From positions 152,772-216,771 of the forward strand of contig NZ_BMKK01000011.1 in NCBI RefSeq assembly GCF_014644295.1: a DNA stretch of 64,000 bases. Reading direction: 5' to 3'. Shown here in pieces: positions 6,751 to 15,355 of the stretch (positions are counted from its first letter, which is position 1; each line of letters opens with the position of its first letter). This DNA is from Emticicia aquatilis. GTDB lineage: Bacteria > Bacteroidota > Bacteroidia > Cytophagales > Spirosomataceae. The notes below the pieces were generated by a model. It ran no database searches. It was given only the letters and a program-made list of their open reading frames with translations, and was not told where the DNA came from. The translations under genes and the position numbers were made by a program.

Positions 6751-8229
6751 TTACTTCAACCGAATACTATAAGCCTGAATCAAAGGTGGGTTTTCGGGCG
6801 ACATCGTGAAGCTTACTTCGATATTTCCTTTTTCTCCTTCCATCAAAAACTTACCTCTTAGTGCATTTTCGGCTACAATTTCGTGGACTTTTATGATTTT
6901 TCCTGCTTTCTCAAAAACTCCTTCGGCTTCGGCTTTCAAAAGGTCTGGGAAATAATCTAAAAAGAAATTTTCGGCAAAAATGCCCGATTTTTCAGCATTT
7001 TCCCACGCAGGAAGTAGTTTTACCAATTCATTTTGGCGTTGTTTCAAAATTGGTGAAACTGGAAAAGCAATAGGTTTAAGACCTGCTTTTTCGACAATAA
7101 ATGGCAAAATCTGATTATTCATCAAAGCCGCACCGCCGTAAGTTCCGTTGGTAAAAGTTACGATTCCTACACCATAATTTGGCAATATTTTCCAGTCAGA
7201 GCCAAAACCTGGGAGTCCGCCCGAATGCCCAACACTCGTAATTTGGTTGCAGTTTTTGTCGATACGCAAGCCGTAGCCATAAAACGCAACATTCGTGCAT
7301 GGCTCGCCCGCACCTGTGTAGCCACGGTTACTTAGGCTATTGAAATTCCACGGAAAGTGCATTTCTTTGAGCGAACTCTTTTTCAGAATTGACGAGTTTG
7401 GCGAACCAACTTGATAGGCCGCTTGGTGAAGAGCCATGTATTTGGCAAAATCTTCGATGGAAGTCAGCACGCCGCCCATGATTCCGTACGCACCGTCGGG
7501 TTCGATGGGTTGCTCGATGTATTGCTCACGCAACCAACGGTAGCCCCTAACGAGTTGATTATCTGGCACTTTCGTATAGTCCCAATAGGTATTTGTCATG
7601 CCGAGTGGCTTCCAAATTTTGTTGATGATATAGCTTTGGTAGCTTTGTCCCGACACAGTTTTGATGATTTGCCCCAACATCGCAAAGCCCATATTACTGT
7701 ATTCGTAGGCAACGCCTGGCTCGTTGGAAAACGAAATGCCTTTTTTAAACATCTTCAACATAGTTGCTTCCGAAATACCCAGTTGGCGGTCGCCCCACGG
7801 ATTGTCTTCGGGGAAACCCGCTGCGTGCGAAAGCAAATGACGCACCGTAATTTCGGGCGAATCGGGTGAATATTTTTGTCCTTTCAGTTCGGGAATATAT
7901 TTCCAAACTGGGTCGTCGAGTTTGATTTTTCCTGCATCACGTAGCTGTAAAATCGCTACCGATGCAAAGCTTTTCGACATCGAAGCAATGCGATAAACCG
8001 ACTGATTATCAGCGGTTTTGTTGGTTTTGTAATTGACAATTCCGCTATTGCTCTGATAAATAATTTTGCCATCAAGCACCAAGGCATACGCCACACTCGA
8101 TAAATGACTTTTGACCTTAAAATCTTGAAATTTAGCATCAAGTTCGGGAATCAATGCCTTGATTTTATCTTCGGTGCTTTGAGCAAAAAGATTTAGGCTG
8201 AGAAGTAAGAGAAGGATTAGTTTTTTCAT
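6751..8229 (-). CDS. Secreted serine hydrolase, class C beta-lactamase fold
   Basis: 492 residues with signal peptide KKLILLLLLSLNLFAQ. It has the three motifs of the class C beta-lactamase/PBP4 family: S83-M-S-K86 (nucleophile and base), the Tyr-Ser-Asn motif in VAYEYSNMGFAMLG, and the His-Ser-Gly motif in SVGHSGGLPGFGS. The C-terminal 130 residues form an extra beta domain. Members are periplasmic esterases, D-amino-peptidases or carboxypeptidases; true beta-lactamase activity is not implied. It is monocistronic, with its -7 element at 8260-8267. Confidence 0.9.
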   Translation of the reverse strand: MKKLILLLLLSLNLFAQSTEDKIKALIPELDAKFQDFKVKSHLSSVAYALVLDGKIIYQSNSGIVNYKTNKTADNQSVYRIASMSKSFASVAILQLRDAGKIKLDDPVWKYIPELKGQKYSPDSPEITVRHLLSHAAGFPEDNPWGDRQLGISEATMLKMFKKGISFSNEPGVAYEYSNMGFAMLGQIIKTVSGQSYQSYIINKIWKPLGMTNTYWDYTKVPDNQLVRGYRWLREQYIEQPIEPDGAYGIMGGVLTSIEDFAKYMALHQAAYQVGSPNSSILKKSSLKEMHFPWNFNSLSNRGYTGAGEPCTNVAFYGYGLRIDKNCNQITSVGHSGGLPGFGSDWKILPNYGVGIVTFTNGTYGGAALMNNQILPFIVEKAGLKPIAFPVSPILKQRQNELVKLLPAWENAEKSGIFAENFFLDYFPDLLKAEAEGVFEKAGKIIKVHEIVAENALRGKFLMEGEKGNIEVSFTMSPENPPLIQAYSIRLK

Positions 8230-8259
8230 GTTTTGGTTGATGAGGGGTTTGGTTTTTTA

Positions 8260-8267
8260 CAAAGATA
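8260..8267 (-). promoter_or_regulatory. -7 element of the serine hydrolase gene
   Basis: TATCTTTG on the minus strand, 30 bases upstream of the ATG at 8229. Confidence 0.5.
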
Positions 8268-8459
8268 GAAAAAAAGCCAAGAGAGGATAGAATTGTTGAA
8301 GAGGTTTTTAGTCTCTTGAGACTTTAACCAATATGGTTTTATCATGGAAAATAGTTATAAATATTTACCATTGCCAATATTGCATTTTTTCAAAATACAA
8401 TTACTGAATTTCTCTTTCTTTTTTAGACTTTGTGGATGTATTCCTCCTCCCCCGTTTGG

Positions 8460-8577
8460 CTAAATGTTCTACATTTAGTCACTGTGTCATGCGTTCTTAG
8501 AACGCAATATGTGTCAGATACCGTTCTAAGAACGGCTAACAGCTCCACTGCGGCACATCAACTGAATTCAAATTCAG
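8460..8577. repeat. Array of four different perfect palindromes
   Basis: Within 118 bp are CTAAATGT-TCT-ACATTTAG (8460-8478), GCGTTCTTAGAACGC (8491-8505), CCGTTCTAAGAACGG (8521-8535) and CTGAATT-CA-AATTCAG (8562-8577). TGTGTCA recurs between them at 8483-8489 and 8510-8516. The whole stretch 8268-8793 has no credible gene; besides these palindromes and the repeat at 8591 I see only AT-rich sequence. Confidence 0.75.
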
Positions 8578-8590
8578 CCGAACAAGGGTT

Positions 8591-8665
8591 AAGCCCCGAT
8601 AGGGCTTGAAAGAGAGAGAATGAAACCTTTCTACCAATATTTAACCCCTAACGGGGTATTTTGAC
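8591..8665. repeat. Variant copy of the palindromic repeat family
   Basis: AAGCCCCGATAGGGCTT (8591-8607) is a palindrome, followed by TTTCTACCAATATTTA and then ACCCCTAACGGGGT (8643-8656). The layout and the TTTCTACC-ATATT linker match the 6582 and 34392 elements although the palindrome cores differ. A further partial linker ACAATATTTAACCC follows at about 8664. Confidence 0.6.
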
Positions 8666-8793
8666 AATATTTAACCCTATTTATTTCTCCAAAAAGCCAA
8701 ATCTTCCCCAATGATGAGGTTAAATAGCAGTAAGAAATAAAAGTTTTCAAATAGATTTTGATAAATTGCCCCCAAAATCTATTTAACCTACCA

Positions 8794-10536
8794 ATGAAAA
8801 AATACTTTCTTCTTGCTTTGGCAATGCTTGCTTTGGTTTCGGCTTTGCAGGCTCAACAAAAAACCTATTGCAACCCCATCAACGTTGACTATGGCTATAC
8901 GCCTATTCCCAATTTTAGCGAATGGGGGCGTCACCGAGCTACTGCCGACCCTGTTGTGGTCAATTACAAAGGCGAATACTATATGTTTAGCACCAATCAG
9001 TGGGGGTATTGGCATAGTCCCGATATGCTCAACTGGACTTTCCATGCTCGTAAGTTTCTTCGTCCACACAACAAAGTCTATGACGAACTTTGTGCCCCAG
9101 CCGTAGGTATTGTCGGCGATACGATGATAGTTTTTGGTTCGACTTATACCAGCGAATTTACTATTTGGATGAGTACCAACCCAAAAGCCAACGAATGGAC
9201 AGCTTTGGTTGATAACTTCGAGATTGGTGGTTGGGACCCTGCTTTTTTTACCGATGATGATGGCAAGTTTTATATGTACAACGGAAGCAGCAACCGTTAT
9301 CCGCTTTATGGCATTGAGTTAGACCGCAAAACCATGAAACCCAAAGGCACTCGCAAAGAAATGTACTTACTGGAATCGTGGCGATATGGCTGGCAACGCT
9401 TCGGCGAGTACATGGACGATACGTTTCTCGATGGTTTCATTGAAGGTGCAACCGTCAACAAAAACAATGGGAAATATTACCTACAATACGGAGCTCCAGG
9501 CACCGAAATGAGCGGTTACGCCGATGGGGTTTTGGTGGGAAAAACGCCATTAGGGCCTTGGGAAGCTCAGCCCGACCCACTTAGTATGAAACTTGGAGGT
9601 TTTGCCCGTGGAGCAGGTCATGGGGCATCTTTTCAGGACAATCAAAAAAACTGGTGGCACGTTTCTACAATTCAGCTTTCGAGCAAAAACAATTTTGAAC
9701 GACGCATCGGTATTTGGCCTGCTGGCTTCGACAAAGACGACGTTATGTGGTGTAATACGGTTTTTGGCGATTATCCGCATTATATTCCATCAGCAGGGCT
9801 GGACATCAAAAAGACCTTTACGGGTTGGATGTTGCTCAATTACAATAAACCCGTTGAGGTTTCTTCAACGTTGGGTGGGTATTTGCCCAATAATGCCGTT
9901 GACGAAAGCATGAAAACCTACTGGTCGGCCGAAACAGGCAAAGCGGGCGAATGGATTAAAACCGATTTGGGTAATTTGTCAACCGTCAATGCGATTCAGA
10001 TAAACTATGCCGACCAAGACGCCGATTCTTCGTTCTTGGGAAAACAAGTAAATATCAAGCATCAATACAAACTTTGGTCGAGCCTTGACGGTAAGAAATG
10101 GACAATTTTGGTCGATAAATCAAATAATCAAACTGATGTGCCGCACGAATATGTAGAGCTTGCACAGCCGATTCAGACTCGCTACATCAAACTTGAAAAT
10201 GTGGCAATGCCGACGGGTAAATTTGCCATCAGTGGCCTACGAGTTTTTGGCAATGGCAATGGCTCAAAACCCGATGCCGTAAAAGATTTTATGGTACTAA
10301 GAACCGAAAAAGACAAACGCAGTGCGTGGATTCGCTGGCGACCAGAAAATAAGGCCTACGCCTATAATATTTATTACGGAACAGCCCCCGACAAACTCTA
10401 TAATTGCATCATGGTGCATAATGCCAACGAATACTGGTTTAGAGGTATGGACAAACTAAGCACGTATTATTACACCATCGAGGCCATCAACGAAAATGGT
10501 GTTTCGGAAAAAACGAAGGTTTTGGAGGTGAAATAG
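8794..10536 (+). CDS. GH43-like glycosidase with discoidin and Fn3 domains
   Basis: 580 residues from ATG 8794, with a signal peptide (KKYFLLALAMLALVSALQAQ). Residues about 25-340 are a five-bladed propeller of the GH43/GH32 type with candidate catalytic residues D52 (TADPVVV), D148 (WDPAFFTDDDGKFY) and E218 (DGFIEGATV). Residues about 365-500 look like an F5/8 type C (discoidin) carbohydrate-binding domain, ending YIKLENV and GLRVFGNG, and the last 90 residues are a fibronectin III-like domain. It should cleave arabinose- or xylose-type side chains from plant or algal glycans in the periplasm or outside. The upstream TTG at 8758 is not needed; 8794 begins a proper signal peptide. Confidence 0.85.
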   Translation: MKKYFLLALAMLALVSALQAQQKTYCNPINVDYGYTPIPNFSEWGRHRATADPVVVNYKGEYYMFSTNQWGYWHSPDMLNWTFHARKFLRPHNKVYDELCAPAVGIVGDTMIVFGSTYTSEFTIWMSTNPKANEWTALVDNFEIGGWDPAFFTDDDGKFYMYNGSSNRYPLYGIELDRKTMKPKGTRKEMYLLESWRYGWQRFGEYMDDTFLDGFIEGATVNKNNGKYYLQYGAPGTEMSGYADGVLVGKTPLGPWEAQPDPLSMKLGGFARGAGHGASFQDNQKNWWHVSTIQLSSKNNFERRIGIWPAGFDKDDVMWCNTVFGDYPHYIPSAGLDIKKTFTGWMLLNYNKPVEVSSTLGGYLPNNAVDESMKTYWSAETGKAGEWIKTDLGNLSTVNAIQINYADQDADSSFLGKQVNIKHQYKLWSSLDGKKWTILVDKSNNQTDVPHEYVELAQPIQTRYIKLENVAMPTGKFAISGLRVFGNGNGSKPDAVKDFMVLRTEKDKRSAWIRWRPENKAYAYNIYYGTAPDKLYNCIMVHNANEYWFRGMDKLSTYYYTIEAINENGVSEKTKVLEVK

Positions 10537-10550
10537 GTGAGTTAATATAA

Positions 10551-10610
10551 GCCTTTATACTTTCAGAGTTTTTCAAAAGAATCTTTTGATATTTCTGAGA
10601 GTACAAAGGC
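10551..10610. terminator. Long hairpin between convergent genes
   Basis: GCCTTTATACTTTCAGA (10551-10567) pairs with 10594-10610 at 15 of 17 positions, and an inner TCAAAAG-N3-CTTTTGA (10573-10589) extends it. It lies between the GH43-like gene and the convergent LysR gene and may serve both. Confidence 0.65.
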
Positions 10611-10641
10611 TTTCATCTTCAAAAAAATATCTACTCATAAA

Positions 10642-11511
10642 TCAGCCGTCGTTGACAAGTATATCATAAAACTTTTTCACTGCTTTCTTTTCGTAGGCTT
10701 CTTTGAGTGAAATTATTGTGATGGTTCGTTTCATGCTTTCACCTTCGATTTGAATACCCACAACATTTGGGTCGTTTACACTCGTATCGCTCAAAATTGT
10801 ATGCCAAAGACCCGTTTTCACAATTTCAAATAATGTTGGAATATCATTTATTTCCATACAAATTTTTGGTACAAGTTTATTTTGGTTAAATGAATCTACA
10901 AAAAACTGAATTGTACTATAACCGCTAAATGGCAAAGCCAATGGTAAAGTGGCTACTTCTTCAAGTGAAATGCTTTTCTTATTTACCAACTGCGATTTCT
11001 TGGCTGTTACCAATACCATGTTTGAACTCAAAAGTCTTTGGTATTTTAAATGTGGGAGCTGTTCGTCCCCGTCAAACGACAAAATAAAATCAAAATGATG
11101 TGAATTCAGTTTTTCAAGTAGGTCTTTGGTAGTTCCAAAAACTACTTGAATCTTAATGGTGGGATACAGCTCTGCAAACTTTATTAATGCTTTTGCAAAA
11201 AGGATTCGCATAGAGTAAATTACTCCAATTGTAATTTTTCCAGTGTATAAATTATTCAAATCTTTTAGAAGCATCAAGCCTTCGTTTACTCTATTTATTC
11301 CTTGCAAAGCATACTCACTAAACATTTCGCCCGCTTCGGTAAGAAATATTCGTTTACCAATTCGATTGAATAATTGCACATTTAATTCATCCTCCAACTG
11401 CTTAATTTGCTGAGAAAGCGTACTCTGACTGATATTCAAAACTTTTGCTGCTTCGGTAAAATTGAGTAGTTCTTTTGCTTTTAAGAAATATTTGAGCTGT
11501 CTTAATTCCAT
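10642..11511 (-). CDS. LysR-family transcriptional regulator
   Basis: 289 residues, normal LysR length. The N-terminal winged helix is MELRQLKYFLKAKELLNFTEAAKVLNISQSTLSQ (written in parts: MELRQLKYFLKA, FTEAAKVLNISQSTLSQ), followed by the linker helix and a two-lobed periplasmic-binding-like effector domain starting at GKITIGVIYS. It is divergent from the EthD-domain gene at 11649, the usual arrangement for a LysR activator and its target. The inducer is unknown. An ATCGG-N5-CCGAT dyad lies just upstream of its start. Confidence 0.9.
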   Translation of the reverse strand: MELRQLKYFLKAKELLNFTEAAKVLNISQSTLSQQIKQLEDELNVQLFNRIGKRIFLTEAGEMFSEYALQGINRVNEGLMLLKDLNNLYTGKITIGVIYSMRILFAKALIKFAELYPTIKIQVVFGTTKDLLEKLNSHHFDFILSFDGDEQLPHLKYQRLLSSNMVLVTAKKSQLVNKKSISLEEVATLPLALPFSGYSTIQFFVDSFNQNKLVPKICMEINDIPTLFEIVKTGLWHTILSDTSVNDPNVVGIQIEGESMKRTITIISLKEAYEKKAVKKFYDILVNDG

Positions 11512-11519
11512 ATTTCTAA

Positions 11520-11568
11520 ATCGGTTTTGCCGATGGTTTCTATCGAAAAATAACGTTTTACAAATATA
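11520..11568 (-). promoter_or_regulatory. LysR promoter with LysR-type dyad
   Basis: Minus-strand -7 TATATTTG is at 11561-11568. ATCGG-TTTTG-CCGAT (11520-11534), with the T-N11-A character of LysR boxes, lies downstream of the start site, fitting autorepression. Confidence 0.5.
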
Positions 11569-11648
11569 GCTTTTCTTCTGACATTTGCAGTGTAAGGTTT
11601 ACAAGCCAAATATTTTATTATTTTTAACTTCTAAAAAAACACTCAATT

Positions 11649-12071
11649 ATGAAATCTAAACTTATTGTCTTGCTATTAAGTACATTTTTTACGGCATTTG
11701 GTCAAGAAAAAAACTCTCAAAAGTCTGAAAAGCATAGCTCTGCTATTGTAGAAAAAGGATTAATCAAGGTATCAGTCATGTATCCTTATGCCGAGGGTAA
11801 GACATTTGATATGGCCTATTACGAAACAAAACACATGCCTATGGTAGCTGGCTATTTAGGTGAAAATTTGGTGAAATATACTATCGAAAAAGGCGTTGCA
11901 AGTGGTATGCCTAATACTCCTTTGCCGTTTATGGCGATTGGCACCTTCTATGTAAAAAGCCTAAGCGATTATCAGGCAGCTATCGCACCCAACCGAGATA
12001 CTATCAGAAAAGATTTTGCCAATTATACCAATATAACTCCTATTATTTTAGTGAGTGAGGTTATTAAATAA
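11649..12071 (+). CDS. Secreted EthD-domain protein
   Basis: 140 residues: a signal peptide (KSKLIVLLLSTFFTAFGQ), a short polar linker, and one EthD-like ferredoxin-fold domain, recognised by IKVSVMYPYAEGKTFDMAYYETKHMPMV (parts VSVMYPYAEG and YYETKHMPMV), then FMAIGTFYVKSLSDYQ. EthD proteins are dimeric alpha-beta barrels; related ones bind small hydrophobic or aromatic ligands. Export is unusual because most EthD proteins are cytoplasmic. It is divergent from the LysR gene, which probably controls it. Confidence 0.75.
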   Translation: MKSKLIVLLLSTFFTAFGQEKNSQKSEKHSSAIVEKGLIKVSVMYPYAEGKTFDMAYYETKHMPMVAGYLGENLVKYTIEKGVASGMPNTPLPFMAIGTFYVKSLSDYQAAIAPNRDTIRKDFANYTNITPIILVSEVIK

Positions 12072-12090
12072 GGTTTAAAAAATTTATAGC

Positions 12091-12154
12091 TTCCGTTTCG
12101 TCAGAACCTTCCAAAGAATAGGAATAGACTCTGAAGGAACGGAAATCTTTTTTT
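12091..12154 (+). terminator. Terminator of the EthD gene
   Basis: TTCCGTTTCGTCAGA (12091-12105) pairs with 12130-12144 at 13 of 15 positions, followed by a run of eight T (12147-12154). Confidence 0.7.
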
Positions 12155-12157
12155 AAG

Positions 12158-12169
12158 GCAAACGTTTGC
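12158..12169. promoter_or_regulatory. LacI-type operator GCAAACGTTTGC
   Basis: A perfect 12-bp palindrome with a central CG, the form bound by LacI-family sugar regulators. It lies about 230 bases upstream of the DUF4965 enzyme gene (12403), directly after a terminator. The rest of 12072-12402 holds no gene. Confidence 0.55.
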
Positions 12170-12402
12170 AGTTTTTGGGTTTCTTGTTTGTTGTAGTAAT
12201 GTAAAATACTTATAGTTAAGTAGTTAGTTCATTTTTGTATTTATTTAAGATGCGAAAACCGAACCCATTAATCTATCATTGCACCGACCCATAAGTTTTT
12301 CTTAGTTGATATGAAGCTCTTCACGCTTAACTTTATAAACGGGTTCTATTTTTAACAAAAATTAGAACTGTCTATTTATTCAACCTACAATAATCTCAAT
12401 TC

Positions 12403-14847
12403 ATGAAATCTTACGTTTCGGTCATTCTATTGACCCTTTTTTGCCTAAATTCTTTTTCGCAAAGCACAAAAGCCCCTGCTTACCCACTCATTACGCATGA
12501 CCCATATTTTAGTATTTGGTCGAACACCGACCAACTGAATGCTTCGCCAACTAAGCATTGGACGGGCAACGCTCATTCATTGACGGGTTTTCTGAAAGTT
12601 GATGGCACTATTTATCAGTTTTTGGGTGCTGAAGGCCCAAGTTTCAACAATATTTTGCCAGCGGGCGATGATGTAAATTATCAAGCGAAATACACTGAAA
12701 CCACTCCTGCCGAAGATTGGATGAAACCAACCTTCAATGATAGCGAATGGAAAACGGCCATTGCTCCCGTAGGTAACATTGATGGAGTCTCAAAAACTCG
12801 TTGGACTTCACGAGACATTTGGTTTCGTCGAACATTCACGCTTGATAAAGTTGATTTCAATGAGCCATTGCTCAAATTACAACACGATGATGATGTTTGG
12901 GTCTATCTAAATGGCGAACTCATCTATACTGCTCGTTGCTGTGCAGGAAAATATTTGATGTTGCCTATGACGGCCGAGATGAAATCTAAGCTAAAAAAAG
13001 GCAAAAACGTCTTTGCGATTCATGTAATCAACACGGGTGGTGGTGCATTGGTCGATGTAGGAATTGTGCAGAAGTCTATTCCTGTTAAACCTCAAAACAT
13101 TGTGTTGGCCGAACAAAAAAGCGTAAAAATCAATGCTACACAAACTATTTATGAGTTTTCTTGTGGCAAAATCGACTTGAATGTTACGTTTACTTCGCCT
13201 TTATTGATAACAGATTTAGATATTTTGTCTCGCCCAGTTTCCTACGTTTCTACCAAAGTAAAAGCCAATGACGGCAAAAGTCATTCAGTAGAATTGAGTT
13301 TTGCCGCCTCGACTGATATTGCTTGCAATGTCAGTTCGCAGGAAGTTTCGGCCAATAAATATGTGGCAAGTAACCTCAGTATTTTGAAAGCTGGCACAAC
13401 CGAACAAGCTATTTTGAAGAAAAAAGGTGATGATTTACGCATCGACTGGGGCTATATGTACGTAGCGGTTGCGAATGATAAAAACATCAGCCAATTTATA
13501 TCTGATAATGCAAAACCTTTTCAAGCAGGAAAAATTGCGGCAAAAACGGGTAAAAAATTATCGTTGCACACGGTCGCAACTATGGGAAGTATTGGTAGTC
13601 TGGCAAAAGAACAAGTGATAATGTTGGGCTACGACGACCTTTATTCGATTCAATATTTTGGTAAAAATCTATTGCCGTGGTGGAAAGAAGATAAATCGAC
13701 TACGATTGAAACGCTCATGGCAAAAGCCTTAAAAGAATATCCGAGTATTATTGAGAAGTGCCTGCAAACCAACGAAATGATATACAACGATGCCCTAAAA
13801 TCAGGCGGTACAGATTACGCAGCTCTTTGTGAACTGGCTTATCGTCAGGCGATTTCGGCTCATAAATTGGTCAAAAGTCCCGAAGGAGAAATTTTGTTTT
13901 TATCGAAAGAAAATTTCAGTAATGGTTCCATCAACACCGTTGATGTGACTTATCCATCTGCTCCGCTGTTTTTGGCTTATAACCCCGATTTGCTGAAAGG
14001 AATGCTCAATGGTATTTTTTATTATAGCGAAAGTGGAAAATGGAAAAAGCCTTTTGCGGCACATGATTTGGGAACGTATCCGTTGGCCAATGGACAAACG
14101 TATGGCGAAGATATGCCAGTAGAAGAATGTGGAAATATGATAATTTTGGCGGCGGCTATTTGTAAAGCAGAAGGCAAAACCGATTATGCCAAAAAGCACT
14201 GGGAAACCATCAAGATTTGGGCAGATTATTTGAGCAAAGAGGGTTTCGACCCAGCTACGCAACTTTGCACCGATGATTTTGCAGGGCATTTGGCTCGCAA
14301 TACCAATCTTTCGATAAAAGCCATTGTTGCTCTCGAAACTTTCACGCAATTGGCCAAACAACTCAACGAAACCGAACTTTACAACAAATACGAAAAACTC
14401 ACAAGAGAATACGTAAACAAGTGGCAAGAAATGGCTTCATCGGGTGACCACTTTGCCTTGACGTTTGATAAAAAAGATACGTGGAGTCAGAAGTATAATT
14501 TGGTTTGGGATAAAGTGCTGAAGCTGAATTATTTCCCAAGAAGTGTATTTGATAAGGAAGTGAAATATTATCTGACCAAACAAAACCAATTTGGCTTGCC
14601 ACTCGACAGTCGTGCGACTTACACTAAATCTGACTGGATAGTTTGGACATCGGTTTTGACTGACAACAAAGCTGATTTTGATGCTATTTTAAAACCTATT
14701 TATTATTATTCACAAAACACAACCAGCCGAGTGCCTATCAGCGATTGGCACGATACGAAAACTGGCAAAATGGTAGGTTTTCAAGCAAGAAGTGTGGTTG
14801 GAGGCTATTTTATGAAAGTTTTGGAAGATAAGTTTAAGGATAAATAA
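12403..14847 (+). CDS. DUF4965/DUF1793 glutaminase-A-like secreted enzyme
   Basis: 814 residues with signal peptide KSYVSVILLTLFCLNSFSQ. The start of the mature protein (APAYPLITHDPYFSIWSNTD) is the DUF4964 signature, the middle beta region corresponds to DUF5127, and the C-terminal alpha toroid (DUF4965/DUF1793; for example LGTYPLANGQTYGEDMPVEE and WADYLSKEGFDPATQLCTDD) is that of fungal glutaminase A relatives. Bacterial members stand among glycan-degrading genes and probably act on glycans or peptides outside the cell. A beta-sandwich insert (DDDVWVYLNGELIYTARCC to NVFAIHVINTGGGALVD), resembling the jelly-roll of beta-galactosidases, lies near residues 105-225. Function is inferred from family only. 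Confidence 0.8.
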   Translation: MKSYVSVILLTLFCLNSFSQSTKAPAYPLITHDPYFSIWSNTDQLNASPTKHWTGNAHSLTGFLKVDGTIYQFLGAEGPSFNNILPAGDDVNYQAKYTETTPAEDWMKPTFNDSEWKTAIAPVGNIDGVSKTRWTSRDIWFRRTFTLDKVDFNEPLLKLQHDDDVWVYLNGELIYTARCCAGKYLMLPMTAEMKSKLKKGKNVFAIHVINTGGGALVDVGIVQKSIPVKPQNIVLAEQKSVKINATQTIYEFSCGKIDLNVTFTSPLLITDLDILSRPVSYVSTKVKANDGKSHSVELSFAASTDIACNVSSQEVSANKYVASNLSILKAGTTEQAILKKKGDDLRIDWGYMYVAVANDKNISQFISDNAKPFQAGKIAAKTGKKLSLHTVATMGSIGSLAKEQVIMLGYDDLYSIQYFGKNLLPWWKEDKSTTIETLMAKALKEYPSIIEKCLQTNEMIYNDALKSGGTDYAALCELAYRQAISAHKLVKSPEGEILFLSKENFSNGSINTVDVTYPSAPLFLAYNPDLLKGMLNGIFYYSESGKWKKPFAAHDLGTYPLANGQTYGEDMPVEECGNMIILAAAICKAEGKTDYAKKHWETIKIWADYLSKEGFDPATQLCTDDFAGHLARNTNLSIKAIVALETFTQLAKQLNETELYNKYEKLTREYVNKWQEMASSGDHFALTFDKKDTWSQKYNLVWDKVLKLNYFPRSVFDKEVKYYLTKQNQFGLPLDSRATYTKSDWIVWTSVLTDNKADFDAILKPIYYYSQNTTSRVPISDWHDTKTGKMVGFQARSVVGGYFMKVLEDKFKDK

Positions 14848-14864
14848 ACTCCTTTTTATAATTT

Positions 14865-14900
14865 AGGTCGGCAACGAATGTTATCCTTGCCGACCTTTTT
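14865..14900. terminator. Bidirectional terminator
   Basis: AGGTCGGCAA (14865-14874) pairs perfectly with TTGCCGACCT (14887-14896), followed by TTTT. It lies between two convergent genes. Confidence 0.8.
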
Positions 14901-14901
14901 A

Positions 14902-15339
14902 TTATCCTTTCGAGAGTGTCAGAGAAATTTGTCCCCCATGATGAGAGTTATGAAAAAGTACATGCGAAAAGAGTCTGATTTTTGAGACTTTTCCAAAAAA
15001 TGGAGTGTCAATTTCTGTCAACCAATCTTCGTCAGTTGTTTCTTCTACAAGTTTTTTTAGCATTTCGTAGCCTTTCGCCACATAAGTCTGACTTGTTTCA
15101 AGGTCGAAATCCTGCCCAATATCTTGTTGCCCCATGGTAGTATTTGGAACTTCGCTCGGAATACCGAAAAAATAGCCAAACAAATTCATTGTCTCGCCGA
15201 TGTGGCGGTAAATAAACCCAACCGAAGCCGCTTGTTCGTTGAGGCGTTTGTGTAGGTTTTCGTTGGTTATTTTCTCGAAAGCAAATGAGTTTGTAAACTG
15301 GTTTTGCACCAGCATTTCTGCCAATAATTCTTTTTGCAT
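14902..15339 (-). CDS. DinB-family metal-binding protein
   Basis: 145 residues of the DinB four-helix fold. The first helix ASVGFIYRHIGETMNLF carries the first histidine, and the last helix HVLFHNSHHGGQISLTL carries the HxxxH-type ligands. Compared with the DinB protein at 786 it has a longer loop between helices 2 and 3. It begins 16 bases after the esterase gene (15356-16669) on the same strand and is probably co-transcribed with it. Reaction unknown. Confidence 0.85.
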   Translation of the reverse strand: MQKELLAEMLVQNQFTNSFAFEKITNENLHKRLNEQAASVGFIYRHIGETMNLFGYFFGIPSEVPNTTMGQQDIGQDFDLETSQTYVAKGYEMLKKLVEETTDEDWLTEIDTPFFGKVSKIRLFSHVLFHNSHHGGQISLTLSKG

Positions 15340-15355
15340 GATTTATTTCTGTATC

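Noticed and set aside
7411..7869. 152-residue open frame opposite the serine hydrolase
   Set aside because: It lies fully within a gene with clear SxxK, YxN and HxG motifs, and its own translation is histidine/valine-rich without domain features.
13900..14427. 175-residue open frame opposite the DUF4965 enzyme
   Set aside because: Antisense shadow of a well-supported gene; no motif and no start signal.
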